From NCBI GenBank assembly GCA_022835595.1, contig BQUP01000010.1, forward strand, positions 718,766-782,765: a DNA stretch of 64,000 nt, read 5' to 3'. Shown here piece after piece: positions 45,401 through 56,201 of this stretch. The position numbers were made by a program, and so were the translations under genes. The stretch is from Cystobasidium ongulense (Eukaryota; Basidiomycota; Cystobasidiomycetes; Cystobasidiales; Cystobasidiaceae). A model generated the notes under the pieces. It ran no database searches, had not been told where the DNA came from, and saw only the letters and a program-made list of their open reading frames with translations. Positions within the stretch are counted from its first letter, which is position 1; each line of letters starts with the position of its first letter.

Positions 45401-47213
45401 AGCTGTCATCTTAGTTGACTTCGACAAGCTCAAGCGGGACTGCCAGGAACACCAGAACGAGATACATGCCAAGCTTGTGGCCATCATGGGCGACAGACTA
45501 TCCGTACATTGTCAAACTTTGCAAGAGATAAGGTGGGAGCAAAGTGCAGCATCCAACGGCAAACCAAATCCATACATGGAGACTCTGGTGAAAGAGACAG
45601 GCACCTTGCACAAGGTTCTGCTGAAATATCTAGCCGGAAGTGCCTTGGAGGTTGTCATGATGCAGGTCTTGTCTGCGATAAACTCGCGTTTAGCGGAAGA
45701 GTTCAGCAGGATTACCTTGAGATCGGATACGGCGAAGAACCGTATGCTTGTCGACGCAAAGTTTCTCAAAGAAAAGTTTGCTGAGTTGAAAGGCTTGGAA
45801 CGCGCACCACCTGGAGCTGAGCTCGTACACCTAGTCGAAGACAAGATGGTTGAACGTCCTGCCCCTGCGCCGGTAGCGCCTAGCTTGCCTAAGAGCAAAA
45901 GTTTCAGCACGCCTTCGATGACTCAGACGCGTAAACTGTTCGGTGGTCACACTAGATCGCCGTCTACTGTTTCAATCACCGGCCCGGAGGAAACGGCGGT
46001 GGAGCTGGCGAAACCAGCAAATGAAGCCGAGCCAGTGACATCTGCGGAACCGGCGATTCAAGAAAACCATATCCCTGCAGTAAATGCAGTACCATCCAAC
46101 ACGGTAGAGCATGTTGATGAGGTTGATAAGGTGACTCAGGCTCAGGCCGAGGATACACCTCTTCCTATGTCACCGGAACGGGAGGTTCCAGTTTCAATAC
46201 TAGAGAGCCTTACCGATGTCAAAGAGTCGCCACAAGTCGAGAGCCAAGCACCATCAAGTCCATCGAAGGACGAAAGACCTGTCAGTCCGGTACTTGCAAA
46301 GCCCCAGGAGCAGCAGCAGCCTCAGGGAGCAGCCGTTGTTAACGTCAAGAATCGCCTAGCTGGCCTTTTCGCCAAGCGGCCATCGATCCCCAGCATCGAG
46401 ATACCTATTCTCCACAATGCGAAGGCTTTGCTTCCTGCGTCCGTCGCGGCAGCACCGGCCATGGCTGCAGCAGCCTCCATAGAATTCCAGTCCCTGGCAG
46501 CCGCCGCAGCTACGGGTGACGAGATTGATAGGCCACAGTCAGTCCTGTCTGAGGCTGCCGCTTCGCCTGATCAGTCGCGACAAGCATCCCAAGATGCGCG
46601 CCCCGACCTTGAGCCTGGCGAGGTCTTGCCAAATAGTTCGGAAGGGTCTTCAGAAGACCTTACTATCCAGACGTCTTCAACGAGCCTGCCTCAGCCCGGA
46701 ATAGAGTTCGCTGAACAGCCCGAAGTTAACGACAAAGTGCCTAGTCCGGTAGCAAGTGAGGCTCTGCAGCCTTCGGGAGTCGCAGAAACAAGAGCGGGCA
46801 CGATCCCTGAAGATGCGACAACAGACATAAAGCCAGATATAGCGGTCATCGAGCCCATTCGTGTGAAGTCAAATCCAGCCCATGAGTCGGTACCGGAACC
46901 GCAAGTGGACGGTGCAATCGCCGAAAAGGCAGGTCACGATGCAAACACAGAGGTAGAGTCGCTTACAGAGGTTGCGGAACTCAACAACGTCAATTCAAGC
47001 CTGTTTGACGGGTCGGAGAGAACCGAGGCTGGAGAATCTCTGGCATCTGCCACTGCCCATAATGGAGAAGATCTTAGTAATGTAGATCCCATTATAGAAG
47101 AAGAGCCAGCCGATACGTCTGGCTCAACAGAAAGCACGTTTGAAAGCGATGTACATTCCACTGGCACAGCAGAGCACACTAGTCAAACCGATGACCTCGA
47201 TGAAATCGACTGA
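42412..47213 (+). CDS. VPS54: Vps54, GARP tethering complex subunit
   Basis: 1496 aa from exons 42412-42580, 42657-42720, 42782-44254, 44312-44756, 44819-45172, 45228-47213 (sum 4491 nt). GARP tethers endosome-derived vesicles at the trans-Golgi. The N-terminal helical region (SAKSFETYIESIKDEFTVW, EKLSHWLDIVELHLNVEIS) and the Vps54 C-terminal helical domain (MVLGAGAMRSAGLKNITAKH; SISILISIIPYTRECLRRHL) are clear. Conserved sequence stops near residue 1040. The last 450 residues are Glu/Pro/Ala/Ser-rich, disordered and continuous with the last exon; no such tail is known to me in yeast or human Vps54. The upstream ATG at 42399 is out of frame and closed at once. Confidence 0.92.
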
Positions 47214-47368
47214 TTGTAGCAGTTGTCTTGATCTTATACTTAGGTCTCTATGTACATTATAGTCAAGTTTTGGTATTGCAACGGAGTATTCGAGTATAGC
47301 GCCACAATACTGGCCAGTCCATCCTCGGGTGCAGAGGGGACACGCAACCTGGTAGCCTATCGATCAGT

Positions 47369-48865
47369 TTAAAGTGTCTTCTCGTTCACCATCTTGCCGC
47401 CGAACAAGCCTGCTTGTAAGTTCTTTACCGCTTCTTCTGCCATGAGTGATCTGCAAAAATCGGTCAGGCAGGTCCGCTAGTGGTGTTGAATGTGGTGTAA
47501 TGCTTACCTCGTCTGAATATTAGCCGATCCTATATGCGGGAGGAGCTGTTGTGACATCACGGTCAAATAACGTCCCTGCAGCTGTATGTAATCATGACAA
47601 CACTTACAACGCATCGCCTCTGCTTGACCAGAGGGTGATCCGCCGGTATTTGCGGCTCATTCTCGATGACATCGAGGCCCGCTCCGAATATTGACCCGTT
47701 TTCCAAAGCGTTAGCTAGTGCATCGGTATCTACTACAGGTCTGTATTAAATGGTGTCAGCACGGCGTATTTGTAGATGGAGTTGGTCAGTTGTGTCTAAG
47801 TAGCCTAGCGCATAGTAGGCCGATAAGATAGGCTAGACTCACCCCCGCGCGATATTGACTACAACAGCCGTCTTCTTCATGCGATCAAGGAATTCCTTAT
47901 TGACCAGATGCTTTGTTTCTGGTGTAAGTGCACATCCTATGATGAGTATGTCACTCTTCTCAGCTAGCTCTTCAGCACTCTTTGCCGACTGAATAGGTAT
48001 CTTTTGCTCTTTCACTAAGCCGTAGAAGTCTTCTTTAGCCGGTTGACCTGGTTTAGAACCTAGGTATAGGGCTTGAGATATTTGAAACGGCAGTAATCTG
48101 GCGAGTGTTGCTTGAGCTATGCGTCCGAACCCAAGGAAGCCGACGGTGCTGTTGGTGATTTGTGGTCCACACAATAGCATTGGCGACCAAGGCATCTTTG
48201 GCCAATCCCCATCCATGACTCGACGCATTGCCTATTTCATGTGGAATCAGTATGTGCTACTTTCCGCCAAACTTGAGAGCTTACTTCTCCTCCTAATCGC
48301 TGTGCCATCAAAGTAAGCATTACAGTCAAATCCGCCACCGCATCAGTTAGAGCGGATGGAGTGTAACCCAATCTGACGGATCTCTGCTTCAAGGCATCAA
48401 GAGCGATGTGATCGACTGTGTGTGTTGTTGCATCAGTCTGGCCATTCGGGAGAAGCTATCCCACTTGATCTCTGTCAGGCTCACCTCCAGCCGAGAAAGA
48501 CGAGACAACCTTGAGCTTGTCTCCAGCTGCTTTGATGAGCTCTTCGTCGCATTTATCGTTGAGCATACAGAGTATACCAGACGCTCCTTTGGCATTTTCG
48601 AGTAACCAGGCTCTATCGCACGGCTTCGAGCGGAACCGAAACCCGAAGGGTCAGCTTATCGCGCTGCAAGACTGGGCATGGACAAACAGCAGTACCCGGT
48701 CTTCAGGCCAGGTCACAGCTTCTATGCGATCATCTTGTGCGAGCAGCTTCGCTCCCTGCTCAGGCAGACCTGCCGATATGGAACTCAGTTGTGGTTCTCG
48801 TCGAGGATGATCGAGGATGTCCATCACCCACTTCGTGTCAACACCACCTTCACTTTAGTCGACAT
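47369..48865 (-). CDS. D-2-hydroxyacid dehydrogenase, glyoxylate/hydroxypyruvate reductase type
   Basis: 339 aa from exons 48832-48865, 48696-48769, 48485-48623, 48285-48415, 47843-48231, 47608-47740, 47508-47545, 47369-47450 (sum 1020 nt). NAD(P)H-dependent reductase of 2-keto acids. It starts [20 protein letters not shown], the usual N-terminal strand. The dinucleotide motif is [13 protein letters not shown]. Catalytic Arg is in [15 protein letters not shown], Glu in [10 protein letters not shown] and His in [12 protein letters not shown]. The GRHPR subfamily is the best fit by order and length. It converges on VPS54 with about 155 bp between stops. Confidence 0.92.
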
Positions 48866-49220
48866 AGCTCTTTGGCTGATGGAAGCGAATGCTCTCAGTG
48901 GTGAGAGCCGATGCAGCATATGGATTCCGCCAAAGGTAGATTGCCAAAACTTTCGGAGCAATTCGTGCGAGAGTCAAAGTAGATCGCCAACTCAAGCGAG
49001 GAACACCAACACTTCCTATGTAGACAATGCTTCGATTCTAACTGGGTTGAATTTTGAGACGGATGAACTAAAGTACGATACACAATGAAGAATGCCCGAA
49101 TGTGGACGTCTCTATGGAATAACTCAGAATGTCCGCGAGGCGTGTCCAAGCTGTCTTCTCAGAACTTTGGCTGGCGGAGCTTTTCTCTCTCCCTGAGCGG
49201 GGTGATATTTTTGTCTGGCA

Positions 49221-50416
49221 TCAGTTTCCAGCATGCAAATGAAGATGTAGCAAACCTTTCTGAACCCACTCTGTGGTTTGTGCTACTTCAGGCAGTAGCT
49301 CGCTAGAATCCTTGTGGCCGGACCATTTAGGAAGACCATCCACAATGTCCATCGAACGCCGACCGTAAAAGATGTGGCATTTGCCTTTGAAGTCGTCTGG
49401 CATCGGCTTGTCGGGTCCGAAGTCAAAGCTTGACGGGTAACAAAGAACAGTGTTGCGACCCTATGAACGCAAGCAAATCGTGTCCGGAAGGCTGTCAGCG
49501 GGCCGCTTTGCTTTCGTAATAGATGAATGACTTACCTCATCGAACATGGGAGATCTGCAGTTCGCACAAGCGATCTTGCATGGCACATTGTGGCTGGAGT
49601 CTTTCGTGTCTGTACTGAAGAAGTCTACGCCGTTCTTCGTAATGCTTCCTGTGCCTTCGCACTTTGTCATTCTAACAGACGTCTATACGATAAATCTCAG
49701 ATTTGGCATTTACTTTTAAATCTGGCGTGCAACGAGTGTATGAGCGTACTTTAGGAAAGATCTAATGGGAGCGTATAATCAGCTTCCTGCATTTCAATGC
49801 GGCGTAAGACTTTAACATACAACTGCATGCTGGAAAGGCGCTCCATGAAGTTCTTGACACTGCGTAGAAGGTGTCAGCGTAGCACGCCGTCTAACACCTT
49901 TGTTCACCAACGAACATCGTGACAGTGGCAGAACTTGGCATCCCAAGGATCCCCGCTGTACTCGAATTCGAGATTGCCGCACCAACATGATCTGCAGCGG
50001 TGGCGGAGAGCCCGTGAATCAGTCAGTTGACATGCTTAGAAAGAGAAGTTTTGAGTGCAAGGAACATACGCCGTGTATTTGGGTACAAACTTGTCGCTAG
50101 TCCACTTGTAAGGAGGCTTGTTTAGGAAGTCCTTCTCGTAATCGCCGCCATTGTGAGACGGGATTTCGCCCTTCCAGCCTGTGTCCGGGACTGGCTTGCG
50201 GCCTTCAGACGGAGCTTCGGATGGCTTAGGCACCTTCTTGCCATCAGGATTGTTGGTAGACTCTGTCATCTTGCTTGCTTGAAAGCTTCTGGCGTGGTTC
50301 AAAGCTGCTGGCCTCGGGAGTTGCGGCTTGATAACGGTGCGAGAAACTGGCAGTCGGCTTTGTGCAGCAATTCGTGGAAAGGCTAAAGGTAGTTTTGTTA
50401 TCGAAGTTGCGAACAT
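49221..50416 (-). CDS. GFA/CENP-V-domain zinc protein with probable mitochondrial leader
   Basis: 286 aa from exons 50070-50416, 49916-49991, 49821-49859, 49750-49761, 49536-49682, 49221-49460 (sum 861 nt). The GFA fold binds two zinc ions through cysteine: SCWCGNLEFEY (Cys118, Cys120), FCHCHDCQ (Cys137, Cys139, Cys142) and KIACANCRSPMFDEG. Family members were named for glutathione-dependent formaldehyde activation, but most, like this one, have unproven activity. The N-terminal 45 residues (TSITKLPLAFPRIAAQSRLP, Arg-rich, no acids) look like a mitochondrial presequence. A later Met at the MTESTNNP stretch could give a cytosolic form. One exon is only 12 nt (IFPK). Confidence 0.85.
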
Positions 50417-50737
50417 GTAAGTGTCTAATCAATTAAGCCTCCATGTTACGTGTGCTTCAAAAGTAAAGTAACGACTCGCGAGTGTGGGCAAATTGATCGA
50501 CGTCATGCGGTGGCGACCATGAATATCGCAAATATGAAGAAGGTCAAGGATGATATTTCTGAAAAGCCAAACGACAACAGCAAACTACTCGCAGACGCGC
50601 TGACCTAGTCTAACCAGAGTTACAACATAAAAGACCACCGGACGTTACAGGACAGACCGCATTGTGCAAACAAGCCGTTTGATTCTGAGCAAAATTTTCA
50701 ATGTGAAAGTGAAAGAGCTAGTAAGTCCTGACACCGC

Positions 50738-52170
50738 TCATGCTTTAGGCTTGCGTGGATTTCCCTTGATTGAGTCGAGGCCCTTCATCTTCTTACTGGT
50801 CGAAGAGACCTTCTTGCGCTCTACCTTAGCCGGGCTCGAGGTAGACTTGAGATCCTTAGGCTTTCTGTCATTGACCTTGTCGAGCGATTTCTCCTTTACG
50901 GTCTCATCGATCTCCTCTAAATCCTTCTCAGCTACTTCTGTAGTCTCTTCAGTAGCAGTCTCTTCCGCATCGGAAGATGATGCCTCACCCTCAGCGGCCT
51001 CCTTTAGCTCCAGAGCGATCTTGCGAGCTTCCAATTCTACCTTTCGCAGTCTCTTTTCTCTAATTCTCTCGTCCTTCTCAGCCTTAGCCTTCTTCTTCTC
51101 TTCAATCTCTGCCTCGTCGACATCGGACACGAAGAACCTGCTCTTAGCATCGGCCTCGCTGTTCTCGTCGAGCGAGCAAGACCAAATAGGGAGTGAAGTG
51201 GATGACGTAGTTTTGATGTGTAATGATTGAACATTGTCCCATCCGCCCATTGGCAAACGGACGGCGAGATAGGGGATGGTCGCGACGAGGTTATCTAGTA
51301 TGTCTTGTGCACTATGAGCAGATAAAGATCCAATCTTGATGCCCACAGAAGTACCTTTGTTAATACGTAGGTATGTTGAGGAAATAGCTCGCTCTAGCTC
51401 TCCCTTGAGGTCTACTCGCTTGAGGGTGACGGGGATAGGGGACTTTTTCGCCTGCAACCATTGCTTGCCTAGGACTCTTGGCATTTCAGGCATGATCCTG
51501 TCATCTACCAAGAATAGATCGTTCTCCTTCATCAACTTGCGGCGCGCTTCGAAAGGCTTGAACTGTAAAGGAGTGAAACGCCAGTCAGAAAACGCGGTAC
51601 AGGTTACACTGTGCTGTGGCAAAAATCGACACTTACTTTGCCTTGCAGTTTCTCCAAGCCAACAACTCTGCTGATGAACTTGATCTTCTTCTCGGCTAAG
51701 AGGTCCTTGTATTCTCTTTGAGGATCCTTGACCAACAGACAGACTGGGTTGTTGCGTGGATCTAGCAAAGGATGGGGGAGGGCTATTCTGACAGGCTTGT
51801 GACTATCCTTTGGTGACCTGAGCATTGCAAGAAGATGGTACATTAGCAACAGAAGCTAGATCACTCAATCCTGCGTGCCCATATGCAACTGCGCTGAAAC
51901 CGATACCTACATGCGTTTCAAGGTAACTCCAAGCCAGATTGCCTCGCTATCTTCGTCGGCCAAAAGGTCGCTCGTTTGTTTCTCCGCGACGCGCTTCTTT
52001 GCATGAGCGACCAAAGCATCTACAGCTTTCTTGCACTGGGTCTTGTTCACAGGCAAGCTCTCGAAGGCAGGTGGTTCAGGTAACGGAGCAGCTTTCGCAG
52101 ACTTTGGCTTGATGAAAAGTTGAGTCGTGATGCGGGCAGCATTCGAGCTGCGCTTTTTCGCTCGGACCAT
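50738..52170 (-). CDS. Ribosomal L1-domain ribosome-biogenesis protein (Utp30/Cic1/RSL1D1-like)
   Basis: 421 aa from exons 51911-52170, 51637-51817 and 50738-51562 (sum 1266 nt). The L1-like domain covers about residues 30-275 (KPVRIALPHPLLDPRNNPVC, LFLVDDRIMPEMPRVLGKQW, then IKIGSLSAHSAQDILDNLVA). A coiled, highly charged Lys/Glu tail ends in a basic nuclear-type segment. Yeast relatives Utp30 and Cic1 act in the nucleolus on pre-40S and pre-60S particles; the closer relationship is not decided. The ATG at 52170 (MVRAKKRSSNAA) is preferred over an upstream open frame because the conserved basic start begins here. Divergent from the Fyv7-like gene. Confidence 0.86.
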
Positions 52171-52404
52171 GATGAAGTATGACCTTGAGTGATCTCTTGA
52201 AAGGTCAATTGAGTACACTTGTAGATTGTAGCGAACAAATGCAAGCTCTGCCTTGTCTGAAATTTTCTGGAGTGGAGGCCAAAAGCCGATCGAAAATGAA
52301 AAGACCTGACTGCCGCCACGCTTTGCAGGTTGCACTGCTGTCACACCGCTCAAGCTGACAGTGAACAACATTGGTGATATAACTCTGTCAAGAAACTCGC
52401 AAGC
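52171..52404. promoter_or_regulatory. Divergent promoter of two ribosome-biogenesis genes
   Basis: 234 bp between divergent starts. It contains TGAAATTTTC near 52258-52267, which resembles the RRPE element of yeast ribosome-biogenesis promoters. No PAC element was found. Whether RRPE works in this organism is unknown. Confidence 0.4.
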
Positions 52405-53541
52405 ATGAGCAGTGCACAGTCAGAGACTCGCGGCAAGCACAATGGAAGGCCCACGTGTGAGTGGAGTGGAGCTTGGAGGACTTGATCGACGTTGGACTGA
52501 GCAAGTCCGTGTATATATACCTGAACACAGTCCGCAAAGCAGGCAAGAGCGACGAACTCAACCCGAAGAGAGCAAAGGACAAGCTCGGATTCAACAAGCC
52601 AGGCCGCGAAAACTTTAAAGAGGCCGCTTTGAAAGGCGAGTCCTGGAAGGGCAAGCAGGCTGTCAAACGCATGCAGCGAGAGGGTGGCCAGGGTAAGCTG
52701 ACTTGGACAACAATGTCTTCAATCTGAAGCAGTGCTCATGTTCTTCTGCCAACAGCGAGTAGCTCAAATGCTCAGCCTCTGGGTCAGCGAGCACCAGAGC
52801 AAAAAGTGAAGACTGGGTTCACCGTTGGACCACGTCTGGCCAAAGGGTCATATACTGGCAAATGTGAGAGAATGATACTTCTGCTACGGTAGATACAAAG
52901 CACCAATATTACAATTCTATAGTCGAAAAAATCAAGGCTGGCTTGATTCACAATGCCAAAATAAAGAAGCAGTACGCTAAGATGCTAAAGCGTGAAGGTC
53001 TCGGTGGCGCAGACTCTACGATGGACGTAGAAGAGGACAATGGCGACGAGAATGACCAACGAATGGACACCGAAGACCCTGTAGCCATCCCTTCCAGGCG
53101 TAAAGGCAAAGGTAGAATGCGCAACCCAGACGATATGGAACAAGATCCGCCCTCGCCTACCAAGCCACTTCTTCGAAAACGTAAATCTTCAGAACTCGAG
53201 AGAGATCCAGATGATATGGACTCTGACGAAGAAGAAGGTCCTGCCCCTGGACCTGATGTGTTGTCTAATTCTACTTATGTCCACCCAACACGCAGAGATG
53301 CGGATCCAGAACCGCAGCACAAGCGTCAGAGGATCAGCGAGCAAGAACTTGACGAGAAGCGCGACAAGCGACACAGAGATAGACAGGCGTGGGGCCGAAA
53401 GACGAAGAAGGGTCAACCGAATTTGGTGAGCGAGGTCTTTCCTTACGAATCATATGTGTGGAGCTCATAGTTTTGTCTTCTCAACAGGGGAGCCGTATGA
53501 ATGTTTTGCTCGGTAAGATCGAGAGAGGCGTTTCTAGGTGA
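52405..53541 (+). CDS. rRNA-processing protein, Fyv7/TAP26 (CCDC59) family
   Basis: 292 aa from exons 52405-52456, 52531-52692, 52756-52863, 52923-53425, 53488-53541 (sum 879 nt). Start MSSAQSETRGKHNGRPTF is typical of this family. The conserved core is GFTVGPRLAKGSYTGK, then KIKAGLIHNAKIKKQYAKML. The rest is acidic and then Arg/Lys-rich (KRRDKRHR-like), as in nucleolar factors, and ends in a small last exon. Yeast Fyv7 works in early pre-18S processing. The donor at 52457 was chosen because it alone joins the start exon in frame with the DELNPKRAKDKLGFNKPG block. Confidence 0.83.
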
Positions 53542-53852
53542 TCTAGAGTAGCCCGATTATTGGGCTCTGAGGTTTTGCAGAGATCAAGTCACCATTCGCC
53601 TACTCCACAGCAACGTCCACAGTCCTGCCTCAAGTCGTAGTCGCAGTATCTGTTGTATCGGCAGCATTTATATTAGTGCACTGTCTGCTACATGCTATTT
53701 CAATTTCGATGCTGAAGATTGTAAAATTCTCTAGTACTACATGTCTTTGCTGCTTGTGACATTGGCGGCTCCAAAACGTGTCGTCCATGATGCTTATACG
53801 ACACAGTCAAAAGTGCTGCATCGATCAGACTTTGCCATCACCAAGGGCTGTG
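53542..53852. other. Convergent 3' region
   Basis: 311 bp between the stops of the Fyv7-like gene and the CTLH gene. No feature seen. Confidence 0.5.
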
Positions 53853-55522
53853 CTAAGGAAGTCTTGCATACTGAAGGGTAATATCGGCTAGACAAAACAT
53901 TCATCAGGCTCGGGGAAGTGGTCAAGCAGCGGTGGCAAACACGTACCTTGGGAGCATCATTCTTGTTCGCTCCTTTGGCTGTTGGAAATATGGCTTTCAA
54001 CTCGTGCAAGCTTTCCCATACTTGATCATTCTGACGGATCAGGTTCTCTACTTTAGAATTAGTGGAGACTTTGCCAATTGATACTGCACAGGCAAGCGGT
54101 CACGTCAGTCCACATCTTGGTATGGTCGCATTGCCAACTGGAACTCACATAATATAGCACCGTTAACCGCTTCAGCTAGAGTATCTCGTCGTGATTCGTC
54201 CAGGTAGAATGCCATAGGACTGGTGCGGGGATCGCGATATGGTAATAATCCCGAGACAGCTTCTAATTCTTTCAAATAGATCGATCTGGTCGTGGGATCT
54301 GCTATTTGACTAGCCTGAGCATGTAGACTTTGCGCTTGAGAAAGCGCCTGGGAGATTGCCGAAGTTGAACTACTCGAGCCGTTGGAGAGGACCGACACGC
54401 GAGAAGCTTGGGAACCTTGTGAAGTATTAGATGCTAGCGATGCCGTTGAGCCGTCCATGGAACCATTAGCCGAGCCTGGAGATTGTGCATTGTTGAGCGG
54501 CGTGGAAGGTCGCGAGATACTAGCTCCACGAGTAAGAGCAGCACTGGCACCTGCTGGTGCCGGAGCTGCTGAACGGACAATTTCAATGAAGAGCTGGATT
54601 TGCAATGATAAGGAAAGTAGTGAGGCTTGCGATGGAACGTTCTTCGAGATGAGATTGTTCGTGTATCTAGGTGCTGAAGGTGATACATCACCTGACCTGG
54701 GATGCCGCCTATTGAAGAAAGATAGCAGTGAAGTCGACCCAGCGGCAGACGGAGGGATGGAGCGTGTCCAATCCAGCAAAGATGTTGAGGGGTGTAAAGT
54801 GGTTGTTGAAGACTTGCTTGAAGGTACGCTGCTTGCATCGAGGACAGACGGAAACTGGAAGTTGCATAGATCGATTGCCGCTTGGATAGAGCCTTGCCTT
54901 ACTAGTCGCTTGATCTCTGCAGGAAGGTATCCCCATGTCAGTTATGCAGTTCATCCATTGCTATAAGAAAGGCTTTCTTACCCTTGCGGGCTCGTATCTG
55001 TTCAACCTGCTCTACATCCAGATGCTTGCTGCCCAGATAGCGCTGATGCCGATCCTGATAAGCGGGTGTAATATCGCCATTCTCGGGTACTACAGCGTGA
55101 CCATTGCTGGCATGCGGTGGGTTCTGGAAATCACCATGTATGGAATGCATCATTTCGTCGTCTCCATCGTCTCCATCTTGGCCTTCAGGTACATGGCTCG
55201 CCGGTGCTGCTGACCGAGTATCCAAGGAGCTGTCGTATCTTGACGTGGAAGGGCCGGCGGATGTTCCAGCGTGGCCGTTTCCGTATGGAGATGCTGTCGA
55301 GCTACCCTCTGCGTGATCCCATTCCTTTGCAAACGCGATAGCTGAGTCTACATAGCAGGATTGGCTGAGGTACTCGAGCACCAGCTCGCGCAGGTCGTTT
55401 GCCTTCAAGGCGAGCGGAGGTGCCTGCGACAGCGGAGGCAGCCGCGAAGCTGCACTGTCTGCCTGAAAAGCGGCATTGGCATCGGACTGCTGACTTGTAG
55501 TTCCAGCATGTCCGTCCTGCAT
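53853..55522 (-). CDS. LisH-CTLH-CRA protein, probable GID/CTLH E3-ligase subunit
   Basis: 487 aa from exons 54982-55522, 54149-54916, 53947-54083 and 53853-53870 (sum 1464 nt). The LisH motif lies at about residues 38-65 (LRELVLEYLSQSCYVDSAIAF). The CTLH segment follows (KRLVRQGSIQAAIDLCNFQF). The CRA part holds FIEIVRS, then LEAVSGLLPYRDPRTSPM and ESRRDTLAEAVNGAIL. Long Ser/Ala-rich disordered inserts separate the parts. This domain order defines subunits of the GID/CTLH ubiquitin ligase and RanBPM/RanBP9 relatives. There is no SPRY domain in front, so it is either a Gid8-like or a SPRY-less RanBPM-like member. The last exon encodes only five residues and the stop; reading through that intron is an alternative end. 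Confidence 0.78.
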
Positions 55523-56201
55523 TGCTGTAATGAGTGTGTTGAAGCGTTCCAAGCCTGGAGTTCCGATTGCGCATTCAGATAGCAGCCCTTGATGACCTCC
55601 CAACTGCGACTATTACGAACACGCAAGAATGTCAGTCCAGAACGCAACGACTGTTGGGCTGCTACGCTGAACAGGGGCTCTCATGCTCTCGCTATCAGCC
55701 AAAACACAGCATTTACCGACAAGAGGTGCTGATATGGCTGTCTACCGCACGCACGTATTACAACACTTTCGAGAAGCTATGCAATGCTACCAAGATCGTT
55801 TAGATCTACGTCTACACCTACATAGAAACAGCTACGCTCAGTGGTAGACGAACAATGTGTGGCATTGCATTGTTGTGATTTCGTAGTGAACCTATACCGC
55901 AATGTGTAAAAAAGCAATCCCACATTTCGAAAGGTCAACGCAGCTACTTCGTAATACAAAAGCAAATGAGGACGATCAGATAATTCAAAGGGTTGACTTC
56001 AGTTCTCGTACTGCCCTTTGGCCTTGTGCGAGAGCTGACAGGATACCAAGTATACTGATTACAACTGAACATAGCTCAAGGCCCTTTCGTCGGCCACGAA
56101 TGAATGTCGCTTTCGGGTGCCCTTCAAACTTTCCAAATTACACGCTCCAGCGCATCTGTGCTTGGTGCCAAGCCCCACAGTATGGCACCTCTTGACGGCC
56201 G
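55523..56201. other. Intergenic region between tandem minus-strand genes
   Basis: 679 bp with the promoter and leader of the CTLH gene and the 3' end of the XPG-like gene. An open frame continues upstream of the chosen CTLH start to about 55603 without an ATG, so a further upstream exon cannot be excluded. Confidence 0.45.

Noticed and set aside
45512-45910. 132-codon minus-strand frame inside VPS54
   Set aside because: Antisense of a well-conserved coding exon.
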